Origin: Vulcanisaeta sp. JCM 16161
GTDB taxonomy: Archaea > Thermoproteota > Thermoprotei > Thermoproteales > Thermocladiaceae
Direction: 5' to 3'
Assembly (NCBI RefSeq): GCF_001316285.1
Contig: NZ_BBDO01000003.1
Location: 124,001 to 188,000, forward strand
DNA: 64,000 bases
Shown here: in pieces, positions 8,621 to 19,692 of the stretch
Layout of the letters: every line of letters starts with the position of its first letter
How positions within the stretch are numbered: position 1 is the first letter of the stretch
The notes under the pieces: model-generated
What the model saw: the letters and a program-made list of their open reading frames with translations, nothing else
Databases searched by the model: none
Told to the model about the DNA's origin: nothing
Position numbers and translations under genes: made by a program

Positions 8621-8726
8621 GTACATTGCTTAAACGCTGTATTGAAATCATAATCACCTTAAAATTATCAATATCGTCCTCCATATTCCTTACAATTAAC
8701 AATGCGGTTCCTCATGGTGTGGAATT

Positions 8727-8752
8727 ATTGTTTAAATAATTATTTAAATAAT
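8727..8752. promoter_or_regulatory. Candidate purine-regulon element upstream of purS
   Basis: ATTGTTTAAATAAT (8727-8740) overlaps palindromic ATTATTTAAATAAT (8739-8752). The 12-mer ATTGTTTAAATA is the exact reverse complement of TATTTAAACAAT found before purC (12637) and between purL and purE (19129). A TATA box (TTTATATATT) follows near 8777-8786, 21-30 bp before purS. Confidence 0.5.
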
Positions 8753-8806
8753 AATCAGCAATATTTAGGGGAAATCTTTATATATTTTTAATCATTTGAT
8801 TAATCA

Positions 8807-9094
8807 ATGAGCGAGATAATGAAAAGGTACTTGGTTCATACGGTTATCGTACTTAAGGGTATTCGTGACCCTGAGGGTGAGACCATACTCAGGGATTTAG
8901 TCCTCGCTGGCGGTTTTAATAATGTTGATCGGGTCATTAGCGGTAAGTACTTAGGCTTTGTTGTGAATGCCACCGGCGTTAAGGAGGCCATTAAATATGT
9001 TAGGGATCTTTGTGAAAGGATGAGGATCTATAATCCAACAGTTCATGAATTAATGGTATTGGGTGTTGAGGATGCCAAAGGTGGCCGTGATTAG
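8807..9094 (+). CDS. purS: FGAM synthase subunit PurS
   Basis: 95 residues. Small subunit of the three-part formylglycinamidine synthase (PurSQL), which docks PurQ to PurL and helps ammonia transfer. YLVHTVIVLKGIRDPEGETI and the C-terminal VRDLCERMRIYNPTVHEL fit the family's beta-alpha-beta fold and length. It is leaderless by TATA position and is first in purS-purQ-purT, overlapping purQ by 23 nt. purL is not in this operon but 8 kb away on the other strand. Confidence 0.93.
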   Translation: MSEIMKRYLVHTVIVLKGIRDPEGETILRDLVLAGGFNNVDRVISGKYLGFVVNATGVKEAIKYVRDLCERMRIYNPTVHELMVLGVEDAKGGRD

Positions 9095-9743
9095 GTTTCC
9101 AGGTACGAATGGTGATCTCGACGTAGTTCACATACTTAATAACGTGGTTAAGCTAAACGCCGAGTTGGTCTGGCATGAGGACTTTAAACATGGGATATAC
9201 GACGCCATTGTAATACCTGGAGGCTTTAGCTACGGTGATTGGCTTAGGGCCGGTGCAATAGCTGCCAGGTCTAATGCCATGAGGGAGGTGGCCATGGACG
9301 CGGAGAATGGTGTGCCGGTGCTTGGTATTTGCAATGGCTTTCAAATACTGGTTGAGGCAGGCCTATTGCCTGGGGCATTACTGCCTAATGACCCGCCCAG
9401 GTTCATAACCAAGTGGGTCTGGGTTAAAATTAATGATACCAAGACACCATTTACCAGGCTCTATGAACCTGGCGAGGTTGTGTCAATGCCCATAGCCCAT
9501 GGTGAGGGGAGGTATTTCATAGATAATGTGGATGAAGTTAGGGCAGTATTCACGTACTTCGGAGAGAACCCAAACGGTTCGATTGCCTCGATAGCTGGCG
9601 TGACTAACTATGAAGGTAATGTCCTCGGTCTCATGCCACACCCGGAGAGGTCCGCAGAAGCCGTGTTAACCCCAAGGGGCTTCGTACCAGGTGGGCTCAA
9701 GCTCTGGCTCAGTCTCAAGGAGAGTCTCGGGGGTGGTTGGTGA
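9072..9743 (+). CDS. purQ: FGAM synthase glutaminase subunit PurQ
   Basis: 223 residues, intact. Class I glutamine amidotransferase: [15 protein letters not shown], nucleophile elbow [10 protein letters not shown], and the terminal MPHPERS with catalytic His-Glu. The start ATG 9072 gives [15 protein letters not shown]; a TTG at 9063 is also open. The stop TGA shares its A with the purT ATG (TGATG), so the two are translationally coupled. Confidence 0.95.
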   Translation: MPKVAVIRFPGTNGDLDVVHILNNVVKLNAELVWHEDFKHGIYDAIVIPGGFSYGDWLRAGAIAARSNAMREVAMDAENGVPVLGICNGFQILVEAGLLPGALLPNDPPRFITKWVWVKINDTKTPFTRLYEPGEVVSMPIAHGEGRYFIDNVDEVRAVFTYFGENPNGSIASIAGVTNYEGNVLGLMPHPERSAEAVLTPRGFVPGGLKLWLSLKESLGGGW

Positions 9744-10937
9744 TGGAATTCGGCTCACCACTGCTTGAGGGTTCTAGGAAGATAATGCTTCTGGGTAGTG
9801 GTGAGTTGGGTAAGGAGATAGCCATTGAAGCCCAGCGCATGGGTCTTGAGGTCATCGCAGTCGATAGGTATGACATGGCCCCGGCAATGCACGTGCCCAT
9901 AGGAAATACGTAGTCAACATGCTTGATGGAGGCGCAATTAAGGCGTTGGTGAGGAGGGAGGGGCCGGACGCAATCATTGCTGAAATAGAGGCCATAAACA
10001 CTGATGCCCTTACTGAGCTTGAGGAGGAGGGCTTTAGGATTGTGCCCAATGCAAGGGCCGTTAAGGTCTGTATGAATAGGATTGAACTGAGGAGGTTAGC
10101 CGCAGAGAAACTCCAATTACCAACTACTAGGTATTACTTTGCTGAGGACATTGAGGACGTGAGGAGAGCATGTAAGGACTTGGGCTTCCCATGCCTGCTC
10201 AAGCCTGAAATGAGTTCTAGCGGCCATGGCCATGTACTTATTAATAAGTATGAGGATATCGAGCGCGGTTTTAAGGATGCCCTAGCCCACGCTAGGGGCA
10301 GTAGTAGGAGGATCGTGGTTGAGGAATACGTGAGGATCGACAGGGAATTAACAATATTGACTTATAGGTACCCACTAGGTAATGGCGTTGTGACTACCAC
10401 GGTACCACCCATAGAGCATCAAAGACCTGAGGGTGTTTACCACTACGTTGAGTCCTGGCACCCAGCCACGGTGGGCGAGGAAGTCATTGAGAGGGCTAGG
10501 TCGTACGCCATTAAACTCGTCAATGAGTTGGGAGGGTTCGGGATATACGGTGTGGAAATACTCATAACTAAGGATGGCAGGGTATTATTCAGCGAGGCGG
10601 CGCCTAGGCTCATGACACCGGTCTCGTCACGTTAGTCAGCACGGATATAAACGAGTTCCAAATACACGTGAGGAGTGCCCTTGGACTACCAACGCCCGAG
10701 GTCAAGTTGGTAACGCCGGCGGCGGCCCACGTGATTCTTGCGGAGACAGAGACCTGGGCGCCGAGGGTCGTGGGTCTCGAGGAGGCAATGAAAATACCCG
10801 GGGTCCAGGTTAGGTTATTCGGGAAGCCTTACACATATAGGCATAGGAGGATGGGCGTCGTATTAGCCACGGGAAATACCGTGCAGGAGGCCAGGGAGAA
10901 GGCCAGGCTAGCCGCGTCACTGATTAAGGTTAAGTAA
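9743..10937 (+). CDS. purT: Formate-dependent GAR transformylase PurT
   Basis: ATP-grasp enzyme forming formyl-GAR from GAR, formate and ATP, the folate-independent route usual in archaea. [19 protein letters not shown] opens the preATP-grasp domain; ATP-grasp motifs include [25 protein letters not shown] and [20 protein letters not shown]; the C-terminus [18 protein letters not shown] is typical. Single bases are missing near 9913 and near 10632; corrected length is about 398 residues. It is last in the purS-purQ-purT operon. Confidence 0.95.
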
Positions 10938-11030
10938 GAGGTTGGCAAAAATTATGATTATAACCTTTTAATTAATTAAATCTATTATCTTTATTAAGTG
11001 CAGCAGTGTATGGCTTAATGGGATAACCAC

Positions 11031-12505
11031 CTACGTATAGTCGTATACCGTCACATCACCGCCCGGTATCCAATCAATCCTGACCCTACCTAGTCCGTGA
11101 GCCCTCCTCCACTTGTAGATAGCCCTCACGTGCTCTGCATCCCTTACCCTCTTCTCAATTAATTCCTTACTTCCGATGTCACGCCTATGTATTAATTGCC
11201 AATCAGGTGATTTGATATGGGCTATACATCCCTCAACCTTTTCATAGGCCTCCTCATAAGTGTTACCCACGGCTAAAACCTCCATCGCTCTTGAACCCAG
11301 GGTTTTATAAAGCCCCCCATCCTCAATCACGGATCCAAAGTAGACCTCGCAATCCAACTTTCTTATTTTGTCCATGTCGATGGTTATTGATCTGCCACGG
11401 GCCAAGTCCCTATTGTGTGGGTATCCCAGGGGTGCTATGGCCTTTGAAATGGCCACGATATCCTCCTTAAATGAGTACTTAACGCTCGGTAGCCTACCCT
11501 CAACGGCCGCCTCTACGATTTCCAGTAGATCGCCAATGAGTAGAGCCAGCGCATTTAGGACCTCGGGATCGCCGAATCTACTATAGTACTCAATGAGTGT
11601 TGGTCCATAGATAGTGAGCATGAATTGGCCGCTCAACACACCCACGTACCTAAGCCCCGTCTCGCGCTGTAGTGCGTCTAAGGTTCTCCTTATTATCTCA
11701 ACACTCTCCTCATACTCATCCCGAGTTATGAAGGGTAATGAGGGGCCTGGGCCTACTATGGCGCCCATCCCACCGCACTCAGGGCCTATGTCGTAGTCGA
11801 ATACGTGTGGGTGGTCCTGGATCGGCGGTAACGCTATTACGGATTTGCCATCACTTATTACCTGCACCGTATATTCAACGCCTGTAACCGCTTCCTCAAT
11901 AACTATTAAATCGTCGACATCCCCATAAGCCCTAACGTCATTTGATGCCGTTATTACTTGGGAGCCTTGGCCTTATCAACGCTATTCTTAAGGTACATCT
12001 GCCTATCCCAGAATACCCTAACGCCCTTACCACCGCTTTGTCTGGCAGGCTTTATCGCAACCGAGCCTGCGTTGGATATGTATTTCAATGCCTCATCAAT
12101 ATCCCTAAACGCCTTAAAGGCGATCCTACCTGGTATCCTGTACCTCCACATTAGGGCCCTTGCAAAGGCCTTGCTCTGCTCTATCATGGCTAGTGACCTG
12201 GGGACTCCGAAGGTGGGTATGCCAAGCTCGATGGCTCTGTCAGCAACGCCGGCGAACTGCGGCTCCTCAGGCCCGATCACCACAATGTCGGGGTTAACCC
12301 TATTAATAGCGTTAACTAAACCATCTGCGTCCAACCTAGACCTTACCAGCTCACCTCCGGTTTGTTCCACGACCTTTTTAATTCCTGGGTTCTCATGAGT
12401 TACCAATGCGCTTATCCTAGGTTCGTGAACGCTTAGACTAAGCTTTACGGCTAAGGCATGTTCCCTGGCCCCATCACCGATTATTAGGACCTTGCTCCTT
12501 ATCAT
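11031..12505 (-). CDS. purD: Phosphoribosylamine-glycine ligase PurD
   Basis: ATP-grasp GAR synthetase, about 491 residues. N-terminal KVLIIGDGAREHALAVKL, DIVVIGPEEPQFAGVAD and KPARQSGGKGVRVF; then PPIQDHPHVFDYDIGPECGG, MGAIVGPG and EYYSRFGDPEV. One base is missing near 11950 in the segment encoding AYGDVDDLIVIEEAV. The ATP-grasp half (11031-11940) retains the GDPE metal ligand region. It is transcribed away from purC, with which it shares the AT-rich promoter region 12506-12690. Confidence 0.94.
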
Positions 12506-12636
12506 AATTAATTAAATAATTGCGACACCCCTTAATAATTGTTTTCCTTAAATTATTCAATTAAATAATTAAACATATTGTTAAAATAATTAATTAAATA
12601 ATATGGGTATATAAACACGGTATTGACTACGGTATT

Positions 12637-12648
12637 TATTTAAACAAT
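12637..12648. promoter_or_regulatory. Candidate purine-regulon element between purD and purC
   Basis: TATTTAAACAAT, identical to 19129-19140 and to the reverse complement of 8727-8738. It lies just upstream of the purC TATA box (CTTTAAATA, about 12657-12665). The region towards purD holds several ATTAATTAAATAAT-like runs that may be weaker copies. Confidence 0.5.
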
Positions 12649-12690
12649 TAAGTAAACTTTAAATAATAGCGCTGGAGATCTAGATTAGGT

Positions 12691-13410
12691 ATGGCTAGTA
12701 ATTGGGTTGGGGAGTTGATTTACGAGGGTAAGGCCAAGAGGGTTTATAGGGTAAATAATGAGTTCTTAGTCATGGAATTTAAGGATGAGGTCACGGCATT
12801 TGATGGTGTTAGGAAGGAGTATGCACCAGGTAAGGGTAGGTTGGCGGCGGCGCAGACCGCCTTTTTCATGCGACTACTAGATAAGTACGGCATTAGGAAT
12901 CACCTAGTTGATTGGGATGGCGATAGAAAAATATTAGTTAGAAGCCTTAAGATGATACCGATAGAGGTTATTGTTAGGAATTACGCCTATGGTTCATTCC
13001 TAAGGAGAATGCCCCTAGTAAGACCAATGACTAAGTTCAGTAGGCCCCTCGTCGAGTTCCACCTAAAGAGTGATGAACTTCACGACCCATTAATAACCAT
13101 GGACGACATAGTGGAGGCAGGCCTTGCCAGTCGTGAACAAATAAATGAGATAGTAAACACCGCGTTAAGTGTCAACTCCATACTTAGTGAGTTAATGATA
13201 AGTAGGGGGCTCGTACTTGTGGACTTCAAGTTAGAGTTTGGCGTCGATAAGTCGAATAATGTGGTCCTCGCAGATGAATTAAGTGGCGATACAATGAGGG
13301 TCCTAATCAACGGGAGACACCTAGATAAGGAATTATTTAGGAAGGGCGCCTCGGCCATGGACTTGGTCAAGGCTTATGAAGAATTGAATAAATTGCTCGG
13401 GATACCTTAA
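12691..13410 (+). CDS. purC: SAICAR synthetase PurC
   Basis: 239 residues, intact. Ligates aspartate to CAIR. Motifs: LIYEGKAKRVYR (ATP binding), FKDEVTAFDGVRKEYAPGKG, VRNYAYGSFLRRMPLV (the usual RN-x2-A-GS-R) and LVDFKLEFGVD. Single gene, divergent from purD, with a TATA box about 30 bp upstream. Confidence 0.96.
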   Translation: MASNWVGELIYEGKAKRVYRVNNEFLVMEFKDEVTAFDGVRKEYAPGKGRLAAAQTAFFMRLLDKYGIRNHLVDWDGDRKILVRSLKMIPIEVIVRNYAYGSFLRRMPLVRPMTKFSRPLVEFHLKSDELHDPLITMDDIVEAGLASREQINEIVNTALSVNSILSELMISRGLVLVDFKLEFGVDKSNNVVLADELSGDTMRVLINGRHLDKELFRKGASAMDLVKAYEELNKLLGIP

Positions 13411-13435
13411 AGCCTTATTCTAAGACCGCTTGGCA

Positions 13436-14410
13436 TTAAAATATTAATGCGTCCTTAATCACCTTACCAAGAACCCAATACTTAAGGCCTGAGTCTCCAA
13501 TGACCCTGATCACGTCATCCACGTACTCCTCACCGGCTATGAGCATGAGGCCAATGCCCATATTAAATACTCTGTACATTTCACCCCACTCTACGCTGCC
13601 TAAATCCCTAATAGTCTCAAAAATACATGGCGGCTCGGGGACCTCGACCTCAATACCGAGATTACCTAAGACACGCCTCACCTTGGTGAATCCTCCACCG
13701 GTTATGTGAACCGCCGCCTTAATTAGCCCATTATCGTAGAGCCTAATTAATAAATCTCCGTAATAAGTCGTCGGCCTTAACAACCAGTTAACTAGTTCAT
13801 CCCCACAAACCTCATCATCTAGGCGGTACCTACTTAGTAGGACCTTACGGGCTAGGGTATAGCCATTCATGTGTAATCCATTAGATTCAACCCCTATGAC
13901 CACATCGCCAACCCCCACATTACCTATCACCCCTGTTTTCCTAACTCCAAGCACTGAGCAGGAAACATCAATGCCATTAATTAGGTCGGGCATTATCGCG
14001 GTCTCACCGCCTAAGACGGCGGCCCCAACCGTGAGGGCCGCATCTTTAATACCATTGAGTACTTTACGTACTGCATCGACGTCGTTGTTGGATATGGCTA
14101 TGTAATCCGTGATCGCTATCGGTATAAAGCCGTCACACGCAATATCATTGACGTTACCAATCACGCAATCCCAACCAATCACTTCCAACCTGCCCGTGGA
14201 CCATGCAATTATCGACTTAGTGCCAACACCGTCAGTATGCAGTGTTATTTCGTGATTACCCAGCTTGATAGATCTCGTGAATCCGCCCTCCATTAATTCA
14301 ACTCCTAATTTACCAGCTATGTCGTGTATTACGGCATTGGCTATCGAGTGCATTTCCCAATGCCTAGCTAGATTAACCCCAGCCCTCTCATAGGTCCAGG
14401 CCATCCCCAT
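13436..14410 (-). CDS. purM: AIR synthetase PurM
   Basis: Converts FGAM to AIR with ATP. About 325 residues from ATG 14410 (MGMAWTYERAGVNL) or ATG 14404. Motifs: HTDGVGTKSIIAW, DCVIGNVNDIACDGF, VGAAVLGGETAIMPD, GVESNGLHMNGYTLARKVL and HITGGGFTKVRRVL. Its start lies inside the last codons of the upstream purF paralogue (17-23 nt overlap), so translation is coupled. It is last in the purL-purF-purF paralogue-purM operon. Intact frame. Confidence 0.95.
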   Translation of the reverse strand: MGMAWTYERAGVNLARHWEMHSIANAVIHDIAGKLGVELMEGGFTRSIKLGNHEITLHTDGVGTKSIIAWSTGRLEVIGWDCVIGNVNDIACDGFIPIAITDYIAISNNDVDAVRKVLNGIKDAALTVGAAVLGGETAIMPDLINGIDVSCSVLGVRKTGVIGNVGVGDVVIGVESNGLHMNGYTLARKVLLSRYRLDDEVCGDELVNWLLRPTTYYGDLLIRLYDNGLIKAAVHITGGGFTKVRRVLGNLGIEVEVPEPPCIFETIRDLGSVEWGEMYRVFNMGIGLMLIAGEEYVDDVIRVIGDSGLKYWVLGKVIKDALIF

Positions 14411-15617
14411 CACCCCCAAAGCAATATGTACAAAGGCCATCCCTATCGATGCCAACCTCGCTGGCAGCTACGTATAGGTCCTCGAGTGTTGACCACGTTA
14501 ATGAGTCGACCTCGAGCACCCCCTGGGCACTCTTATCATTAAAGGTATTGGCGAGCAATTGATTGCTAGGCGGCATATCAACACCGTAGGGGCAGGGTCT
14601 AACTATCCTTGGGCTGGCCACCGCCACATGCACCTCGCTCGCACCTGCTATGTCTAAGGACCTGGGATGCCTCCTTAATGGAGAGACCCGTGAGTAACGA
14701 ATCATCAACCAGGAGAATCCTCTTAGCTCTGATCGCACTTACAACTGGGCTAAGCTTTAGGTGGACTGAGGCTAACCTGTCAAGTATGTCCTTCCTCAAT
14801 GCGGACCTGCGTCTTTCAATACTTATGAGGGCATACTCGAAGGGCCTCTTTAACGCCTCGGCGACCTTAAGCCCATAGATTATCCCCGTCTCGGGCATAC
14901 CAACAACGGCATCAATATCGCCCACCCTATCCGCTAATCTCTTGGCGAGCAGTCTCGCTAATGCCCTTCTGAACTCATAAACCGAGTGGCCATCAATCTC
15001 GGAGTCGGGCCTTGATAAATATATAAACTCTAGGGCGCATAATCTACCTCTAGAGCTACCTAAGTAATTCCTTATTGTTAGGTTCAACCTATTAATTTTG
15101 ACCGTCGACCCAGGCCTAATGAAGGTCCTCACTTCACCGCCGAGTGCGCCTATAGCTGAGCTTTCGTTGGATATCATGGCTAGGTCAAAGCCATAGGCGC
15201 CAAGGACTAGGTTCCTTAACCCGGCAATGGGCCTATGGGCTATTAATTCACCATTACTCGTTAAGGCTATTAATGACGTGTATTGAAGAGGCCCGGCCTC
15301 ATTATTAATCAGCCTGCACACATCTAAAGGCCTTATCACGAGACCTTCAAGGCAGTATGCAACATGTACGTCGCCGCACCTCACCATACCCCTGGCTTCG
15401 GTATTTGTCGTCAAACATAGTAGGCCAGCCTCACCACCTGGAGCGTCATTATTCTCATTAGATTGACGTGTGATTAATCCATCAACCCTATTAAATACCG
15501 CGATCCATACGTCATCACCACCCTGTGCCTAAGCACCGGCAATGCGTATCCCAGTAATTCGCCCACATTCCAACCGTCATGAAAAGACACGACTCCGATC
15601 ATTCCCGTAACTCCCAT
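14388..15617 (-). CDS. PurF-like protein with lost catalytic residues
   Basis: About 410 residues, homologous along its whole length to amidophosphoribosyltransferase but degenerate. The N-terminus reads [17 protein letters not shown] where PurF has MCGI, so the Cys nucleophile is missing, and the AHNG-type glutamine-site loop is not found. The PRTase core is visible (LEFIYLSRPDSEIDG, VVGMPETGIIYGLKVAEALK), yet the PRPP loop is ILLVDDSLLTGLS instead of VDDSIxRG(T/D)T and the flexible K/R-YVGR loop is replaced. It ends CTYCFGGDGDG. Breaks occur near 15480 and 14680. Its ATG overlaps the purF stop (TAATG), so it is kept coupled. I infer a pseudoenzyme or regulatory partner. Confidence 0.75.
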
Positions 15618-16927
15618 TACCTACCACCCGTAAATGCCTCCTCAGCCTCTTCAATGCTCAGGGTGAATGGGTAATTACCGGTAAAACACGCGGTGCAAAG
15701 CTCGGTGGTCCCTATGGAATCCATGAGCTCGTCAACCGTTAGGTAAACCAGGGAATCAGCGCCGAGGTACTTCCTAACCTCCTCTATTGACCTTCCATGG
15801 GCCACCAATTCACGCCTGGTTGGGAAGTCCATACCCATGAAGCACGGGTACCTAATTGGCGGTGAAGAAACCCTGACATGAACGGCCCTTACACCTGAGG
15901 CCCTGAGCTTTGGCAAGACCTTCCTAAGGGTGTCGCCCCTTATGATTGAGTCGTCGACCAATACCATGGATGCGCCTTTAACGGCGCTCCTAACCACGTT
16001 ATACATGTCCATGGATCTCTCCCTGGGCGGTTTGATGAAGCCGCGACCAACGTATCTATCTTAATTATTACTTCACGTATTGGCTTGCCAACGCCGCTCG
16101 CGTAGGCCTCGGCAGCAATCCTCGCAGTCTCGGGTATTGGGGTTACAAAATCAATATCACGTACTACCTCCTTACGGCTAACGCCATGCCAAGTCTACTC
16201 CTGGCCTCATAAACGTTAATACCGTTGAAATAGGAGTCGGGCCTTAGGAAATATATGTACTCAAGTGCGCAGTAGGCTCTCCTCACCTTAGGACCCTCGA
16301 GCCAGTACTCTCGGCCTGACTCATGCAGTATTAAGGCCCTGCTAGCTCAACTTCACGCCAGGCCATACCTAATGCCTCAAGCGCCGCCGATTCCGAGGCT
16401 ACGGCTATGCCACTACCATCACTGCCAATGGCGAGGGGTCTAAACCCCCAGGGATCCCTAATAATTATTAATGAGTCTCTCCAGACGGCTATTATGGAGT
16501 AACCACCACGAAGTGTGCGGAAGAGTTCGTTAATACCATCATCGATTCCTCGCCTAATCAACAGCTCCCTCATGTAGTGGGCCAGGACTAGGGCGTCGTA
16601 ATTCGTATTAATGCTGATGCCGAAATCCCTCCTTAACCTATTAATTAGTTCCACGTAATTACTTATTGTTCCGTTAAATATGAGGGCGAAATCGTGGTCA
16701 AGTACGATAGGTTGGAGCTCAACTCCGTAGGGCCCACTCGTGCTGTACCTGGCGTGCCCAAGGCATAATGTCGAGCTGATACTCAAAACATTACTTAATT
16801 TAATGAGCGATTTACCCACACGGCACACGTATGACACTCCCTCTTGGCCCCTATGGATGAGCCATGGGGTTAGTCGAGCCACGTAATTGGCGGCATTAAT
16901 GCCTAAAAATGCCCATATGCCGCACAT
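15617..16927 (-). CDS. purF: Amidophosphoribosyltransferase PurF
   Basis: First step of purine synthesis: PRPP plus glutamine to phosphoribosylamine. The start ATG 16927 gives [14 protein letters not shown], exposing Cys2 as nucleophile; the stop of purL overlaps it (TGATG). Further motifs: [65 protein letters not shown]; then the PRTase side with [15 protein letters not shown] and [17 protein letters not shown], and [10 protein letters not shown] at the end. The frame is lost at about 16335, 16180 and 16060. Paired with a degenerate paralogue directly downstream. Confidence 0.94.
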
Positions 16928-19103
16928 CACAGGGCACCCCATAGCGAGTTATACGCCATCTTGAGCGTGTCTAACTTTAATGCCATTAATTCATGGTGGC
17001 CCCAACGAACCACCGCATTATCACCGCCGGTGCTGCCGATTATGGAAAACGGCACGCCCAAATTAATGAGCGTATTCACCGCCTTATCCAGTTGCCCGCT
17101 CTTAATCTCTACGACATACCTAGCGTTGGTCTCGGAGAACGCCACCACGTCCGGTCGATACGGCACTCATCAACCGGGACCCTAGATAAATCAATGTTAA
17201 AGCCAACCCCATTAATTAAGGCCATCTTACTTAGCGTTGTTAATAATCCACCAACGCCGACATCCATCGAGGCGCTCACTAAGCCATCTCTTATTAATTT
17301 AAGGACCGCGCTGGCGTTTTTAACCTCATCCCTAGGTCTTGGCCTTGGGGGTATACCCTTAACGATGCCGTGGACTGAGTATAGGTATTCGGATCCACCG
17401 AGTTCAGCCGATGTATTGCCTATGACTAATACATGTCCATTGCCGGCGAATCCGCCGTCTACGGCCTTACCAACATCGCTGATTACGCCTAGCACCGCCA
17501 CCGCAACCACGGGCTTAATAACATTACCGCTAGAATCCTCATTATAGAAGCTAACCTTACCGCCGACTATCGGTATACTTAATTCACGGGCCATCCAGGC
17601 AAGTCCAAGAACTGAATTTACGAAGTACCAGTACCTATCGGGTTTTTCCGGATTACCCACATTTATGGAATCCACGGCAGCTAAAGGCTCCGCACCAACC
17701 GCAACCACATTTCTATAGGCCTTGGCTAGGGAATTGGCGGCCCCGATGAATGGGTCAAGGAATGAATACCTAGGGTTCGCCTCGGCCTTTACGGCAATCC
17801 CCAACTTACCGTCACCGCCATCGATAGGCAGAAGCCTTAGAACAGCGGCGCCTGCCCTACCTGGCTTAATCACCGTCCTAACACCCACCTCATAGTCATA
17901 CAGGCTAAATATGGGTTCCTTAGATGCGATGTTCAGGCTTCCCAATATCTTTATTAAGGCCTCGTCGAGTGGCACCTTAGGTAATTCCGGGATTATCCTA
18001 TATTCACCTAAGTGCTCCGGTTCCCTAATTTCGTAATTCGTCTCCGGCGCGTGCGTTACGAGCTTTACGGGCAGGTTCACGATTAGGTTGCCTGGTAATA
18101 AACGGTGAATCTCCCATCGCCTGTTAGGACGCCGATTACGTCATAGTGAACATGGTACTTCCTCAATACCTCCTCAACTTCATTAAGCTTATCTTTATCC
18201 ACCACGATTACCATCCTCTCCTGGGACTCCGAGACCAGGATCTCCTCAGGCATCATATGCTCCTAGTTCTGACCTTGTCGAGGTGCGCCTCGATACCTAG
18301 GCCAAACTGGTCGGCTAGCTCGCTTAATGCCGTGGCCAGGCCCCCACCACCCACGTCCTTTATAGCCTTGATTAACCTCCTATCTCTTAATTCAATTATC
18401 GCATCAATCAGCAACTTCTCGAGCAGTGGGTTACCGACCTGTACAGCGCCTATTTCGTCCCTACTCCTATCTAATACCTTAGATGCGAAGGAACTTCCAA
18501 GCATTCCGTCTTTACCCACATCATTACCGATGACTAGGACTAAATCGCCAGGACTTGCCTCACCAATCACCACATCCTCCAGCTTACCAACACCAATGCA
18601 TGTGACCAGGACTATCGGGTTTGTGGTGAACGACTCATCAAACCACACCTCACCTGAAACTACGGGTACGCCAATCCTATTTCCATAGTCTGAAATTCCC
18701 CTTACGACATTCCTCGCTATCCATTGGGAATGAGGATTGCTGGGTAAACCAAAATATAGATTATCCATCAATGCGATGGGTCTTAAGCCCGTGGTTAATA
18801 TATCCCTCACAATGCCACCAACACCCGTTGCAGCGCCGTCATAGGGATCCACCGCTGATGGGTGATTATGGCTCTCTATCTTAAAGCTAACCATTAAATT
18901 GCCTACACGAATTAGTGGGGCGTCAAGCCCGGGCCCCTGAGTACGTGCGGTGCCTCGCTTGGTAGTAGTTTAAGGAACCTCCTGCTACTCTTATATGAGC
19001 AGTGCTCACTCCACTCGGCCTCAAAGACGAGCCACTCAGCATTTGTAGGTTCCCTTCCCAGGGATGTCTTAATGATCACCTTCTCATTATCACTGAGTGG
19101 CAT
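16927..19103 (-). CDS. purL: FGAM synthase large subunit PurL
   Basis: Small-type archaeal PurL, about 725 residues. N-terminal [20 protein letters not shown], then [20 protein letters not shown] (catalytic His and Mg site), [29 protein letters not shown]; second half [41 protein letters not shown] and [17 protein letters not shown]. The frame breaks near 18905, 18262, 18095 and 17165. It works with PurS and PurQ encoded 8-9 kb away on the plus strand. First gene of a four-gene operon, divergent from purE. Confidence 0.95.
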
Positions 19104-19128
19104 GGTCCCACCCCAATATTTAATTTTT

Positions 19129-19199
19129 TATTTAAACAATACACGGGCATATCACGGTTAATAATGAGAAAATACTTTTAAAAGTTTTCTTTAAACAAT
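19129..19199. promoter_or_regulatory. Divergent purL/purE control region with two purine elements
   Basis: TATTTAAACAAT at 19129-19140 (purL side) and TTTAAACAAT at 19190-19199 (purE side, next to the ATG at 19207). CTTTTAAAAG near 19175-19184 is the probable purE TATA box, so the second copy covers the purE transcription start. Confidence 0.5.
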
Positions 19200-19206
19200 A
19201 ATTATA

Positions 19207-19692
19207 ATGAGCAAGGGCCCACTCGTTGGTGTAATAATGGGTAGTAAAAATGACTGGGACATCATGAGGGAGGCCGTGGAATTACTTAACCAATTAGGCA
19301 TACCCAACGAGACCAGGGTTGTCTCGGCTCATAGAACGCCGGAGCTGATGTTTGAATACGCCAGGACAGCCGTTGATAGAGGATTGGAAGTAATAATAGC
19401 CGGTGCTGGGGGCGCCGCCCATCTACCTGGCATGACTGCATCGTTAACGCCACTGCCGGTCATTGGTGTCCCAATACCCAGTAAACACCTGAATGGCCTT
19501 GACTCATTACTATCAATAGTGCAGATGCCTTATGGCACGCCGGTGGCCACGGTAGCCATAGGCAACGCCAAAAACGCGGCATTACTAGCAGCCAGGATCT
19601 TGGGCATTAAATATCCGGATATTAGGGCTAGGGTTATCGAACTAATGGAGTCGATGAAGAATGAGGTCCTCAATACGGTGCTCAGCCTATGA
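19207..19692 (+). CDS. purE: N5-CAIR mutase PurE (class I)
   Basis: 161 residues, intact. [54 protein letters not shown] and [18 protein letters not shown] are diagnostic. With PurK next door this is the ATP-dependent two-step carboxylation of AIR. Overlaps purK by 4 nt (ATGA). Confidence 0.96.
   Translation: MSKGPLVGVIMGSKNDWDIMREAVELLNQLGIPNETRVVSAHRTPELMFEYARTAVDRGLEVIIAGAGGAAHLPGMTASLTPLPVIGVPIPSKHLNGLDSLLSIVQMPYGTPVATVAIGNAKNAALLAARILGIKYPDIRARVIELMESMKNEVLNTVLSL

Noticed and set aside
12506..12690. AT-rich repeats between purD and purC as a replication origin
   Set aside because: No origin-recognition box pairs or orc1/cdc6 gene nearby; the repeats fit promoter and operator sequences.
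16993..17547. 184-codon open frame antisense to purL
   Set aside because: Antisense to PurL motifs; low-complexity Thr/Pro-rich translation and no promoter.
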